Below are positions 16,649 to 25,960 of a stretch of 64,000 bases of DNA, piece after piece (position 1 is the stretch's first letter; each line of letters begins with the position of its first letter). A program made the translations under genes and the position numbers. The stretch comes from JARBAU01 sp029237525 (GTDB lineage Archaea > Thermoproteota > Nitrososphaeria > Nitrososphaerales > Nitrososphaeraceae), in assembly GCA_036555705.1 (NCBI GenBank), contig DATBKT010000087.1, positions 1 through 64,000 on the forward strand, in the 5' to 3' direction. The notes beneath the pieces are model-generated. The model saw only the letters and a program-made list of their open reading frames with translations. It searched no databases and was not told the origin of the DNA.

Positions 16649-17716
16649 TCACGAAAATGCTGCTCGAACAGATTCTAAAAACATATTGTTCATTTCTGGA
16701 GTACCGATGGTAACTCTCATACATCCTTCATAGCTTTCCATATCTCCAAACATCTTCACTTGTATGTTCTTTCTGGCCAGCTGCTGCTTGATCTTGTTGT
16801 AACTATCGAAAGATTCAAAGAATATAAAATTCGCATCTGACTTGTAAACATTTAGACCTTCGATTTCAGCGAGTTCTTTGTATACCCTATCCCTCTCAGT
16901 CTTTATTGTTTCGACCGTATCCAAGATATATCTTCCATTTGATAACATAAGGCTAGCTACTTTTATAGAGAAGCTATTAATTGGATAAGGTGACTGAATA
17001 ATAGATCGAAAAGTTTCAGCAAGCTCTTCATTTGAGATCATATACCCAACTCTGGCACCAGCGAGTCCAAAGGCCTTTGAAAGTGTACGCAGGACTACCA
17101 GATTATTATATTTACGCACGTGTGACGCTAGAGAATATCGTGCGAACTCCACATATGCCTCATCTAGAAGCACTAGTTTATTTTTTAAAGACTCTATGAT
17201 GTCCGATACTAGATTGGAATCGAATTGGTTACCTGTGGGATTATTCGGCGAACAAATATAGACTATGTCCGAGGCATTTGCTGCTTGTATAAAATCTGAT
17301 CTACTTAGGGAATTATCGTGCTTATCAAGCGGGATAGCTTTGACCTTCACATCGTGCAAATCACATCTGTTCATAAAATAGGAGAATGTAGGAACAAATA
17401 TTGTAGCTCTCTTACCTCTAGCTATAGTAGACATCAATGCTTCAATTATCTGATCTGATCCATTACCTACGCCAATGTATTTCTTGTCCAAGCTCAGAAA
17501 AATACCGACTTTATCATAAATCTCTTCAAGCTGTTCTATGGGATATTCCCGAAAGTCGATGCTTACAAGTGCCTGTGACGTAATCCTGTCCAAGAAACCC
17601 TTATCAACTGCTAGATTCTCGTTAGCATCTAGTTTTAATGCTCCGACAGATGATTCGGGCTTAATGTAGGCTTGTAGAGCTGAAATTTCTGCTAACCTAT
17701 TGGAGAACCAACTCAT
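16649..17716 (-). CDS. hisC: Histidinol-phosphate aminotransferase
   Basis: HisC transfers the amino group from glutamate to imidazoleacetol phosphate. The 355-residue fold-type I PLP enzyme shows LKLDANEN at the N-terminus, SPNNPTGN in the centre, LVLLDEAYVEF with the PLP-contacting Asp and Tyr, and the Schiff-base Lys in TLSKAFGLAGARVGY. A C-terminal MRVTIGTPEMNN with the substrate-binding Arg follows. Its start overlaps the hisD stop by four bases. The HAD gene begins 46 bases after its stop, the widest gap within the operon. Confidence 0.95.
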   Translation of the reverse strand: MSWFSNRLAEISALQAYIKPESSVGALKLDANENLAVDKGFLDRITSQALVSIDFREYPIEQLEEIYDKVGIFLSLDKKYIGVGNGSDQIIEALMSTIARGKRATIFVPTFSYFMNRCDLHDVKVKAIPLDKHDNSLSRSDFIQAANASDIVYICSPNNPTGNQFDSNLVSDIIESLKNKLVLLDEAYVEFARYSLASHVRKYNNLVVLRTLSKAFGLAGARVGYMISNEELAETFRSIIQSPYPINSFSIKVASLMLSNGRYILDTVETIKTERDRVYKELAEIEGLNVYKSDANFIFFESFDSYNKIKQQLARKNIQVKMFGDMESYEGCMRVTIGTPEMNNMFLESVRAAFS

Positions 17717-19017
17717 TTACTAAATCTTTCCTTTACTGCTTCGTAGTGATTTAGTAAGCCCTCTGCGGTCGTAATTTCCTTCAAAAGCGGCGCTATATCC
17801 GCTAAACCCTTTCTAGATACCGATATCTTATTTGTGATTTTTATAAAATCCAAAACTGAAAGAGAACCGCGCGACCTTCCAAATCCAGAAGTCGGAAGTA
17901 CGTGGTTTGATCCAAGTAGATAATCACTGGCTGATGATGGGGAATATGTTCCTAACAAAATCAAACCGGCAGATGTAATCTTCTTTGCGAAGCGGTTTGC
18001 ATTCTTACTAATTACTTGAAGGTGCTCTGGGGCAATCTCATTAATGAACATCGCCGCAGAGCTTTCATTATCGCACAATGCTATAAAACCACTACTTTCA
18101 ATACTTTTCCTTATTATTTCAGACCTTGCAAGCGGGTTTTGATCATCAAGAAAAATAGAGGTAAGTTGTGATTTGACCTCATTCGCGAGCGCTTCGGATG
18201 TTGTTACCAGACCACAAAAAGTGTCTATACTATGCTCTGCCTGCGAAATAAGGTCCCGAGCAATATATGAAGGATGGGTATTGTTATCAGAATAAACTAC
18301 AAGTTCAGTTGGACCAGCAATCATATCGATCGATACATAACGTGAAGCCGCCATCTTCGCATGAGTAACAAATTTACCGCCTGGGCCAACAATCTTGTCG
18401 ACTTTCCTTATAGTTTTTGTTCCAAATGCAAGTGCAGCAATCCCCTGTACGCCACCCACTCGATAAAGCTCGTCTACATTGCAAATATCAGCAGCCACGA
18501 CAGTCATAGGGTCTACATCACCATTTTTCATGGGGGGTGATATCGCTACAATTCTTTGAACACCTGCGATTCTAGCGGGAACTGCACACATCACAAGGGT
18601 ACTTGGATATCTTGCATTACCTCCAGGGATATAGCAGCCAACATTAGCGAGGGGTTGTATTACCTTCTGAATACTGACTCCATCATGGCGAGTCTCTATT
18701 GTACTGGCTTTGATACCTTTGAGGAGAAGTATTTCGTTTTTGACTATTCGTTTCTTCATTATTTGTAATGATTGAACTTGCTTACTACCTACACTTCTAT
18801 ATGCGCGTCTGATATCTTCCTTTGTGACTCTAAGTGAACTAAGATCAATTTTGTCAAATTTTTTAGTGTAACTATATAGAGAATCATCACCATAGGCAAT
18901 TACGTTGTTAAAGATGGAGTCGATCGTATCGTTAACATCATTGGATGTAGAAAACGTACTTCCCCGCAATTTCTGAGCATCAGAGACAGGGTCTTTAATT
19001 CTAATTGTCTTGATCAT
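17713..19017 (-). CDS. hisD: Histidinol dehydrogenase
   Basis: HisD oxidises histidinol to histidine in two NAD-dependent steps. Typical segments are PGGNARYPSTLVMCAVPARIAGV, VGPGGKFVTHAK, and IDMIAGPTELVV. Zinc ligands lie in SQAEHSIDT and near EIAPEHLQV, and the SNHVLPTSG stretch contains a catalytic-region His. ATG 19017 was chosen over TTG 19026. Either start overlaps the 3' end of hisG (17 or 26 bases), which fits coupled translation. The length of about 434 residues is normal. Confidence 0.93.
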   Translation of the reverse strand: MIKTIRIKDPVSDAQKLRGSTFSTSNDVNDTIDSIFNNVIAYGDDSLYSYTKKFDKIDLSSLRVTKEDIRRAYRSVGSKQVQSLQIMKKRIVKNEILLLKGIKASTIETRHDGVSIQKVIQPLANVGCYIPGGNARYPSTLVMCAVPARIAGVQRIVAISPPMKNGDVDPMTVVAADICNVDELYRVGGVQGIAALAFGTKTIRKVDKIVGPGGKFVTHAKMAASRYVSIDMIAGPTELVVYSDNNTHPSYIARDLISQAEHSIDTFCGLVTTSEALANEVKSQLTSIFLDDQNPLARSEIIRKSIESSGFIALCDNESSAAMFINEIAPEHLQVISKNANRFAKKITSAGLILLGTYSPSSASDYLLGSNHVLPTSGFGRSRGSLSVLDFIKITNKISVSRKGLADIAPLLKEITTAEGLLNHYEAVKERFSK

Positions 19018-19987
19018 AAGAATCAAGATTTATTTGATCCAAAGGCAGAATCTGTCTTGGTTCTATCACGACTAGACCTTGAGCCAGCTCCCTAAGGTTC
19101 GGTACGATTTTAATAAACTCGCTTTTTTCTATAATCGTATTAACGCTATACCAACCGTCTTCACTCAACTTGCTTATTGTAGGTTTTTTTAGAGCAGGCA
19201 GATGCACCAGCAGACCTTTGATATTCTCCTCTCTAACATTTACAAAAATATGCAATTTTTTTCTTGCTTCGACCACACCCTTCAGCAATGCACACATGTC
19301 TGCAATTTTCTCTCTTTTGTGAGCAACTCTAAGTGCGTCTTTATTGGCGACTAACACCGCGGTAGACTCCATGTAAGTATCGATAATTTTTAAATTATTA
19401 CGTCCTAAGGTCGTACCAGTTTCTGTTATATCAAAGATTGCATCTACGTCCTCTGGAGGTTTAGCCTCAGTAGCGCCAAAAGAAAGAAATATTTCTACTT
19501 GTTTGTTTTGTCCAATTCTTAGCCATGGAGTTATTATCATCGGGTCAGAATTCCCGAAGTGCTGCTGATAAATTGGATTTGATTTTAGATATGCTGACGT
19601 AGTAGTAAGATACTCTGTAGATATTTTAAGTGTCTTTTTCTCGGCAATAAACATGCTAATTAATTCAGATAAGTTTTCAGCATCGAAGCTTTCGGGTATA
19701 GCGAGTACTTGCTTCACTCTTCCATATTCGAGGTCAAGCAGTATCTTAACGTCTGCTTTAGCTTCATTTATCCAATCTTTACCGGTGATTCCAACATCGT
19801 AAAACCCTTCTTGCACATATGTGGGTATTTCTTGAGGCCTTAGGATCTTCACCTCTATTTCAGGATCGCTCAGACGTAGTCTATACGTCCTACCTCTGCC
19901 TGATATTGATTGCCACGCCTGCTCTAATATCTTGTATGTTGCTTCTTCTATGCTGCCTTTTGGGACGGCGAACTTTATTGTTGCCAT
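19001..19987 (-). CDS. hisG: ATP phosphoribosyltransferase, long form
   Basis: HisG catalyses the committed step, joining ATP and PRPP. The 328-residue protein is the long form with a C-terminal ACT-like regulatory domain, so it needs no HisZ and is expected to be inhibited by histidine. The PRPP-binding motif is in IFDITETGTTLGRNNLKII (about residues 180-198). The N-terminus has FAVPKGSIEEAT and the early domain KILRPQEIPTYVQEG. It is the first gene of the his operon, with a TATA box about 42 bases upstream. hisI and hisE are not found in this operon or elsewhere in the window. Confidence 0.94.
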   Translation of the reverse strand: MATIKFAVPKGSIEEATYKILEQAWQSISGRGRTYRLRLSDPEIEVKILRPQEIPTYVQEGFYDVGITGKDWINEAKADVKILLDLEYGRVKQVLAIPESFDAENLSELISMFIAEKKTLKISTEYLTTTSAYLKSNPIYQQHFGNSDPMIITPWLRIGQNKQVEIFLSFGATEAKPPEDVDAIFDITETGTTLGRNNLKIIDTYMESTAVLVANKDALRVAHKREKIADMCALLKGVVEARKKLHIFVNVREENIKGLLVHLPALKKPTISKLSEDGWYSVNTIIEKSEFIKIVPNLRELAQGLVVIEPRQILPLDQINLDSYDQDN

Positions 19988-20024
19988 TTTTGTAAGATAA
20001 GTAAGTAGAATTAGTGAAGCAATG

Positions 20025-20035
20025 TATATATTTAC
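20025..20035 (-). promoter_or_regulatory. TATA box of the histidine operon
   Basis: Read on the minus strand, GTAAATATATA lies roughly 42 bases before the hisG start, in the 92-base gap between hisG and the 3' end of the HMG-CoA reductase gene. This implies a short leader. Confidence 0.5.
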
Positions 20036-20079
20036 TCATTCAATATTTGGTCTATCAAGTTACCAACTGTCTAAATAGA

Positions 20080-21312
20080 CTATTCGTGACCGGTCATAGA
20101 TAATATAATTTCCTTTGCTCTTGAAGACCTTATGTTTCCTTCGCGGATCATTCTACTTGCAATGATATCGACTAAATTGCCTTGGGCACCTGCAGAAATG
20201 GCGATGTTCCTAGCATGTAATTTCATATGACCCTTCTGAATTCCTACCGTAGCTAAAGCAAGTATTGCAGAAAGGTTCTGCGCAAGGCCTACTGCCGAAA
20301 TTATCATTGCAAGATCAGAGCTAGATTTTACTCCTAGTATCTTTAGTCCTATCATGACAAGAGGGTTAACATTTGTTACTCCTCCTACAATGCCTACTGC
20401 TATGGGTATTTCTAATTCACCTAGCAAATCACCATCATTAGTTTTCTTCCACGTTGTAATGGATCGATATGTTCCATCCCTTGACGCGTATGCATGAGCC
20501 GCAGCTTCTATGGCTCTAAAATCCTGACCTGTTGCAACGGCCAATGCATCTATCCCGTTCATTACACCCTTGTTATTGGTAACTGCGCGATATACGTCGG
20601 AATAAGCAAAACTGTATGAATATAGAATACGGTCAACAATTCGCTCTCCACCAAGATCCTCTTTGCGAAATATGGCATTACACCTAACAAGCCGTCTGGT
20701 TGTATAATTGGAAAGTACTTTAACAACAGCTTCACCATCTGTTATTCGTTCCAATTCTGAGGAAATAGCCTCGCACATAGTGTTTATTGCGTTGGCGCCC
20801 ATGGCATCCTTTGTGTCGACGAGAATTTCTACAATAAGCATCTTGCCTGCACCACTTGCGACTTGGTCGTCTATCCATTTCACATTTATGTCAGTCGCTT
20901 TTACAGTTCTGCTATAGTTATTTGCGATTGAGATCAGTTTTGGTTTATTTGAGATGACCTTTAGTCCTGCATCTGGGAATGCAACTGACACAAGCTGCAC
21001 CTGACCTATCATTATCGGCTTATCTGCATATGCCCTAAATCCACCTGAACTTCTTGCAATTTTAGCTGCCTTACTACAAGCAGCAATAATGGAGGGTTCT
21101 TCGGTGGCCATAGGTACAACGTAATCCTTGCCGTTGATTAGGAAGCCAGTCGCTACGCCAAGTGGCAATGGCATTGTCCCGATTGCGTTTTCTATCATTC
21201 TATTACTCATCTCAAAATTAATGCCGGAACAGGGATCGGCCAGTAATTTCGTCTCGGATTCAGATAAGTCTGCCAAGTTCCTAAGGAAAGCCAAACGTTC
21301 GTCTTTATTCAT
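20080..21312 (-). CDS. hmgA: 3-hydroxy-3-methylglutaryl-CoA reductase, class I
   Basis: The enzyme makes mevalonate, the precursor of archaeal isoprenoid lipids. Family motifs in order are ENAIGTMPLPLGVATGFLING, the catalytic-Glu stretch ATEEPSIIAACS, DAMGANAINTMCEA with the NADPH site, a central ATGQDFRAIEAAAHAYASRDG and the C-terminal KGHMKLHARNIAISAGA with the catalytic His. ATG 21312 (MNKDERL) was preferred to the in-frame TTG 21339. The TTG start would add nine residues. A UbiD-type decarboxylase near 48 kb may act downstream in the same pathway. The divergent gene is aspartokinase. Confidence 0.95.
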   Translation of the reverse strand: MNKDERLAFLRNLADLSESETKLLADPCSGINFEMSNRMIENAIGTMPLPLGVATGFLINGKDYVVPMATEEPSIIAACSKAAKIARSSGGFRAYADKPIMIGQVQLVSVAFPDAGLKVISNKPKLISIANNYSRTVKATDINVKWIDDQVASGAGKMLIVEILVDTKDAMGANAINTMCEAISSELERITDGEAVVKVLSNYTTRRLVRCNAIFRKEDLGGERIVDRILYSYSFAYSDVYRAVTNNKGVMNGIDALAVATGQDFRAIEAAAHAYASRDGTYRSITTWKKTNDGDLLGELEIPIAVGIVGGVTNVNPLVMIGLKILGVKSSSDLAMIISAVGLAQNLSAILALATVGIQKGHMKLHARNIAISAGAQGNLVDIIASRMIREGNIRSSRAKEIILSMTGHE

Positions 21313-21621
21313 ATGGTAGAATTTCTTTTTCTGCGCCAAATTTGTTTAGACGATAATTTGATGGGTACATTCAGTCATAATAATGATCTGAATTATGCTG
21401 GGGGTCATTTCTAATACATACCCTGGTTCTATTAATTCGAGTGATAGGCCTAATTCACACGGGCGGAATTATAATCCAGATATACCAGAACGTCATCGAT
21501 TACTGGTTTAATAAATTGATATGAGGTTTGGCTCTATGTTCATATGTCGATGTTTCACCTGAATGAAGCGACAAAAGCGTTTTATTAGATACCGAGTACC
21601 TACGGTCTATCTAAGTATCAT

Positions 21622-23046
21622 ATGCGAATAGTAATGAAATTTGGTGGGTCTGCGATCGACTCTGTCAAGAAGATGAATAACGTAGCCGAATTGATAAAGG
21701 GATACAAAAGTCAGGCGGATCACAAGGGGAAATCAGACAGTTCAAATGAAATTGTCGTCGTTGTTTCTGCATTGAGGGGCATGACGGACAGTATCATAAA
21801 TGTTTGTGATAAAGTTAGAAAAGGGTTGAAGGAACCGATCTATGAATTTATTCAACACACACGAAAGGTCCACTTAGATATAATTGAAAATGGCATCGAA
21901 GATAATAGTCTGAAGAGCGAAGCTCTGCTGGAAATACTTCCAATTCTTGACGAGTTGAGAGATGTCCTTGAAGGTTTAGTCTTGTTGAGCGAAGTCACAC
22001 CAAAATCTATGGATTACCTTCTATCTTTTGGAGAAAGACTGTCTACGCCGCTTGTGAGCTTCTTTCTGTTAGATCATGGATTAAAATCTAGATCATTGAC
22101 GGCAAAGGATATCGGAATTTTGACTAATTCAGAATTTGGGGAGGCTAGTCCGCTTATGGACACAACCAAACTTAGGGTTTCCCACAATCTAGAAATTCTA
22201 TTAAAAGATAATATGACTCCTGTAGTAACTGGCTTTATCGGAGTAGATCAAAACGGCAGTTATACTACGATTGGGCGCGGAGGTTCTGATTTCTCTGCCA
22301 CAATCATAGGACTGAGCGTCCAAGCAAATGAAGTTTGGCTCTGGAGCGATGTAGATGGTCTAATGACCGCAGATCCCAAGATAGTCAAAACTGCTAAAGT
22401 GCTTCGTGAAGTTTCGTTTACGGAAGCTATGGAAATGGCACTATTTGGCGCAAAATATATACATCCAAGAGCTCTTGAGCCAGCAATAGAGGCTAAGATA
22501 CCAGTCAGGATCCGAAACACATTCAATACTCAGAATGTTGGAACACTTATTACGTCTAAACCAAGTAACGAATCGCAAAAGACTGTAAAATCAATAAATA
22601 CAATTCGAAATACTGCATTAATCGATGTAAGCGGCAGTGGTATGGTTGGTGCCCCGGGAACGGCAGCAAAAATTTTTGATACTCTTGCAAAAAATAGGGT
22701 GAATATTATGATGATATCTCAAAGTCCATCTGAATCTAGTATATCGATGGTCGTAAGAAAGAATGCTTTGGATAAGGCGACGAATATGTTGGAAATTAAC
22801 CTGTTGGGCAAAGTGATTAAAAAAGTAAATGTGAACAATGATGTCGCAGTGATAGCTGTAGTAGGATCAGGTATGCGTGGCATCAAAGGAGTAGCGGCAA
22901 AGGTATTTGGCGCTATAGCAAAAAGAGATGTAAATGTAATCATGATTACACAAGGATATTCGGAATTGAATCTTGCTCTCGTAGTAAATAACAAAGATTG
23001 TGAAGAAGCAGTTAATGCTTTACACATGGAATTTGAATTGTCATAA
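21622..23046 (+). CDS. lysC: Aspartate kinase with tandem ACT domains
   Basis: The enzyme phosphorylates aspartate, the entry to threonine, methionine and lysine synthesis. The N-terminal MKFGGSAID is the kinase Lys motif. Mid-region LSFGERLSTPL, GFIGVDQNG and IGRGGSDFSAT bind Asp and ATP. Two ACT repeats follow, beginning around residues 330 and 405; both contain IMMISQ/VIMITQG-type segments, implying feedback control. The length of 474 residues fits a monofunctional enzyme. The frame starts shortly after a TATA-like AT stretch near 21575. No asd or hom gene is adjacent. Confidence 0.93.
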   Translation: MRIVMKFGGSAIDSVKKMNNVAELIKGYKSQADHKGKSDSSNEIVVVVSALRGMTDSIINVCDKVRKGLKEPIYEFIQHTRKVHLDIIENGIEDNSLKSEALLEILPILDELRDVLEGLVLLSEVTPKSMDYLLSFGERLSTPLVSFFLLDHGLKSRSLTAKDIGILTNSEFGEASPLMDTTKLRVSHNLEILLKDNMTPVVTGFIGVDQNGSYTTIGRGGSDFSATIIGLSVQANEVWLWSDVDGLMTADPKIVKTAKVLREVSFTEAMEMALFGAKYIHPRALEPAIEAKIPVRIRNTFNTQNVGTLITSKPSNESQKTVKSINTIRNTALIDVSGSGMVGAPGTAAKIFDTLAKNRVNIMMISQSPSESSISMVVRKNALDKATNMLEINLLGKVIKKVNVNNDVAVIAVVGSGMRGIKGVAAKVFGAIAKRDVNVIMITQGYSELNLALVVNNKDCEEAVNALHMEFELS

Positions 23047-23156
23047 TAAGTGGGACGTTTAATATCCGAATTCCAGTAAACGCGTAGGCATTAGCATACA
23101 TTAATTTAATAATTCAAGAAAAAAATAAATGCGCTTCAATCTATGAAATTGTTGCA

Positions 23157-23948
23157 ATGAATTCAGGCAAACTATACGTGGTGGGATTGGGACCTGGTCA
23201 TCATGATCATATGACCTTCCGTGCTAATGAAGTGATCAGTCAGAGTGAAATTATCATTGGCTATGACACATATATTTCACTTATAGAGAAATTGATAGAA
23301 GGAAAGGAGGTTTATAGATATGCAATGACGCAGGAGGTAGAAAGGGCAAACCAGGCTATTGAATACGCTGAAAAGGGAAGAATAGTCTCGCTGGTGTCCT
23401 CTGGCGATCCCGGTATATATGGGATGATCGGACTTATCTATGAAATATTAGCAGAAAAGGGCTGGAAGAACGGAGAAGGAATTTATCTGGAGTGTGTTCC
23501 TGGAGTCTCCTCTTTGAATTCGTGCGCCGCATTAATTGGATCACCCTTAATGACAGATTTTGCTGTGGTGAGCATGAGTGATTTACTAGTGCCTTGGGAT
23601 ATGATTGTAAAGAGGGTCGAGGCCGCAGCATTAGGAGATTATGTCACGGTTATATACAACCCTGCAAGTAAAAAACGAATTCATCAGCTTAGAGATACAA
23701 GGGATATTTTCCTAAAATACCGTAACCCTGATACGCCAGTAGCCATAGTAAAGGGGGCATATCGCGACAGCCAGGCAGTAGCCCTTACGACCTTGAATAA
23801 AATGCTTGAGCATCAAGATATGCTTGGAATGATAACTACCGTGATAGTGGGAAATTCTTCGACTTTTCATTACAACAATATGATGATTAATCCAAGGGGT
23901 TATAGATCCAAGTACGAAATTGTTAAGGAAGTTTCATCTAGTACTTGA
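23157..23948 (+). CDS. cobJ: Precorrin-3B/cobalt-factor III C17-methyltransferase
   Basis: This SAM-dependent methyltransferase contracts the corrin ring in cobalamin synthesis (CobJ/CbiH family). The 263-residue sequence has the N-terminal VVGLGPGHHDHMTFRA, the SSGDPGIYGM glycine-rich loop, VPGVSSLNSCAALIGSP in the SAM pocket, and YNPASKKR with AIVKGAYRD, all typical of tetrapyrrole methylases and of CobJ in particular. Thaumarchaea are B12 producers, so a full pathway is expected, but no other cob gene is in the window. It is 110 bases downstream of lysC in the same direction. Confidence 0.93.
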   Translation: MNSGKLYVVGLGPGHHDHMTFRANEVISQSEIIIGYDTYISLIEKLIEGKEVYRYAMTQEVERANQAIEYAEKGRIVSLVSSGDPGIYGMIGLIYEILAEKGWKNGEGIYLECVPGVSSLNSCAALIGSPLMTDFAVVSMSDLLVPWDMIVKRVEAAALGDYVTVIYNPASKKRIHQLRDTRDIFLKYRNPDTPVAIVKGAYRDSQAVALTTLNKMLEHQDMLGMITTVIVGNSSTFHYNNMMINPRGYRSKYEIVKEVSSST

Positions 23949-24163
23949 AATGAATCGACTTATTATTATGAGTCATTTTCTGATATGTGATTAGTAGAAT
24001 GATCTAGTACCTCGATTAAAGCACTAATAAGTAGTGCTCTAGGCAAATCCCCAATGCAATTGCTTATTTGAACTATTGAAATAAACTTATCCTGTATTGA
24101 TATCGAATATAGATCTCAAATAATGGAATTTGAAGTTATCAGAGGTGTTAACTCAGGAATTAA

Positions 24164-24298
24164 TCATATGGGCGCGCCTGCTGTTCTCTCAACTTCAGTA
24201 TCAACAGATTTACGTTTCGCTCTAGACGCAAACAAAAGGCCAGTTAGTACGACAAAAACTCCTGTTGTCACTCCAAACATGAACAATTCATCAACCAT
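24164..24298 (-). CDS. 44-residue single-helix membrane protein
   Basis: Read on the minus strand, an ATG opens a short frame with an N-terminal MVDELFM, one hydrophobic helix (about residues 8-23, rich in Val, Leu, Thr and Phe), then a basic stop-transfer stretch SRAKRKS and a polar tail. This is a classic small single-span membrane protein layout. A TTTTTAA stretch about 65-75 bases upstream on the same strand could be its TATA box. The opposite-strand open frame at 24123-24311 looks like its shadow. Function unknown. Confidence 0.5.
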   Translation of the reverse strand: MVDELFMFGVTTGVFVVLTGLLFASRAKRKSVDTEVERTAGAPI

Positions 24299-24456
24299 TT
24301 TGTTAGTGTAAGGCTTGGTAAAAGATAAAGGTACTGCTAAGCGTGAGTTGAAAACCTCTGATTAAAAAGTTTGGTTTCGGAGAAGCATTTAAGCTCCTAT
24401 TTTTTTGGAGGAATTCTAAAGACTTAAATTTTCTAGCCATTAACTGGAGCTCGAAC

Positions 24457-25485
24457 TTGAAGTCAGCCACCATTAATACATTTGTATTTGTTTTATTTCT
24501 TCTCTTATTATACTATAATCTGTTTGTCGCAGCTGGCCCTGGGTTATTGACGTTCGCAACCCCTGACGCAGCCACTACGAAGCACATAAATCATAAATTC
24601 GACTCTCCGATTAGAATTATAGGCTACAATCCAACAAAACTAAATTTAGATTCTAAAAAATCTTATGGTTCACAATATCGTGATATTGCATCGGTTAATC
24701 CTGATAATTTCAAAAATAGTTCACGGACGACCCATTCTGTACCTAACCAGATTTCTGGCTCCAATACTCTTGAATATACCTCTAGATTTATTTGTGGGGT
24801 TATAACTGGCGAAGATGGGCCCTTAAGACCGGGCCGTTATAATACAGATATAAATATATTTAACAGGCAAAACTTTCCAGTATCATTCCTATGGAAAGCA
24901 GTCCTTAACGGTGATAGTCTTGAACATAACTACAATATTCAAAATCTAGGACCAGGAAGGTCAACGAGTATTGATTGTACGCAAATTCTTAGTTCAATAC
25001 CTGATGTAGGTAACTCAACTTCTGAGAAATACTTTGAAGGGGTTGTAACAATCAATGTTAATTTAGATCCATCCATACTATCTGCGATCTCATCAAGCAA
25101 GAGTGGTGTTGCAGGAATAATCTCCGGCTCCGAGGCAACTAGTGTTTTAAGTGTAGACGCAATATACACTGTTAATGCACTCAAGGTCTCGAGTAGAGAA
25201 ATTGTGCTTCAGCTTGTTGAGTATTCGATTAATATTCGCGATAAAAATATTCCTTCAGACATGGTGTCAAAAGTTCTTAGTATGGCCGTACCGATAAAGA
25301 CTAACGAGACAATTAACCCAGACAAGCAAGTAAGATCAGTCCTAGCTAGAGAATTTTCACTTACACCAACTGAAGCAGCTGGATTAAATATCACGATTCA
25401 AGGACTTAGTCTAGGAGTTGGCGCATTGGATGATAATCATGCACTATCGCTGGAACGAATAAATCCTTATCAACCTCCATCATAA
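24457..25485 (+). CDS. Large secreted or membrane-anchored protein of unknown function
   Basis: The 342-residue product starts at TTG with GGAG nine bases upstream. It has one N-terminal hydrophobic segment (about residues 8-27), probably a signal or anchor. The rest is extracytoplasmic and Ser/Asn-rich, with a region around residues 105-170 containing FICGVITGEDGPLRPGRYNT, a FPVSFLWKAVL strand and a short-lived Cys pair (Cys near 112 and 174). The later part looks like two beta-rich segments with FEGVVTINVNL and TYTVNALKV-type strands. No family was recognised, but such proteins are repeatedly seen in Nitrososphaeria (general impression, not checked). Confidence 0.65.
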   Translation: MKSATINTFVFVLFLLLLYYNLFVAAGPGLLTFATPDAATTKHINHKFDSPIRIIGYNPTKLNLDSKKSYGSQYRDIASVNPDNFKNSSRTTHSVPNQISGSNTLEYTSRFICGVITGEDGPLRPGRYNTDINIFNRQNFPVSFLWKAVLNGDSLEHNYNIQNLGPGRSTSIDCTQILSSIPDVGNSTSEKYFEGVVTINVNLDPSILSAISSSKSGVAGIISGSEATSVLSVDAIYTVNALKVSSREIVLQLVEYSINIRDKNIPSDMVSKVLSMAVPIKTNETINPDKQVRSVLAREFSLTPTEAAGLNITIQGLSLGVGALDDNHALSLERINPYQPPS

Positions 25486-25564
25486 GTCTACTTGGGCTAG
25501 GAATGTGAGACAATTTCTATCTAAAATTTCAGCTGTTAGAGGTGTTCCAGTTTCATTAGAGATT

Positions 25565-25575
25565 TATTTATAAAT
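25565..25575 (+). promoter_or_regulatory. TATA box of the small CxxC protein
   Basis: The TATTTATAAAT stretch lies about 45 bases before ATG 25617. Confidence 0.4.
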
Positions 25576-25616
25576 TAAAATGCCTGATTACCGCATTCTA
25601 AAGTATCGAATTCAAA

Positions 25617-25736
25617 ATGAAGACTTGTAGCGTTTGTGGGAGGACGAAATTCTTGGCAATAAATTTTCTCCTTTCTGATGTTGTATGTAACGATTGTTAT
25701 TTCATGAGAAAGGAGTTTGAAAGCTCAAAACATTGA
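25617..25736 (+). CDS. 39-residue double-CxxC zinc-binding protein
   Basis: A short frame encodes two CxxC pairs, Cys4/Cys7 and Cys24/Cys27, with a 16-residue spacer, the arrangement of a minimal zinc ribbon, followed by a charged tail ending in KEFESSKH. The first knuckle is CSVCGR and the second CNDCYF. A TATA box upstream and the spacing of the Cys pairs support a real gene. Zinc-ribbon microproteins are common in archaea and often bind nucleic acids or partner proteins. Two further zinc-ribbon genes follow within 1.5 kb on the other strand. Confidence 0.55.
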   Translation: MKTCSVCGRTKFLAINFLLSDVVCNDCYFMRKEFESSKH

Positions 25737-25960
25737 AGTTCAAAGACTTGACTATTTAACAAGGCAATCGATCGATTAACAGTAAAGAATGCAAGGATTA
25801 AATACCTACTAAAACCATGGCCTGTCCAGACCTATTGTAGGCAATTAAATTATTTGTTAGATTTTACACCTAATTAGCAACAATTGGTAACTGGGAATGT
25901 GTCAATGTCAATAACGCTCCCATGGAGCATGCTAAGGCAATTTTGAATATTGAAATACCA

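Noticed and set aside
8157..23631. Many opposite-strand frames over gat, his, hmgA, lysC and cobJ genes
   Set aside because: All overlap strongly recognised genes and carry no family motif.
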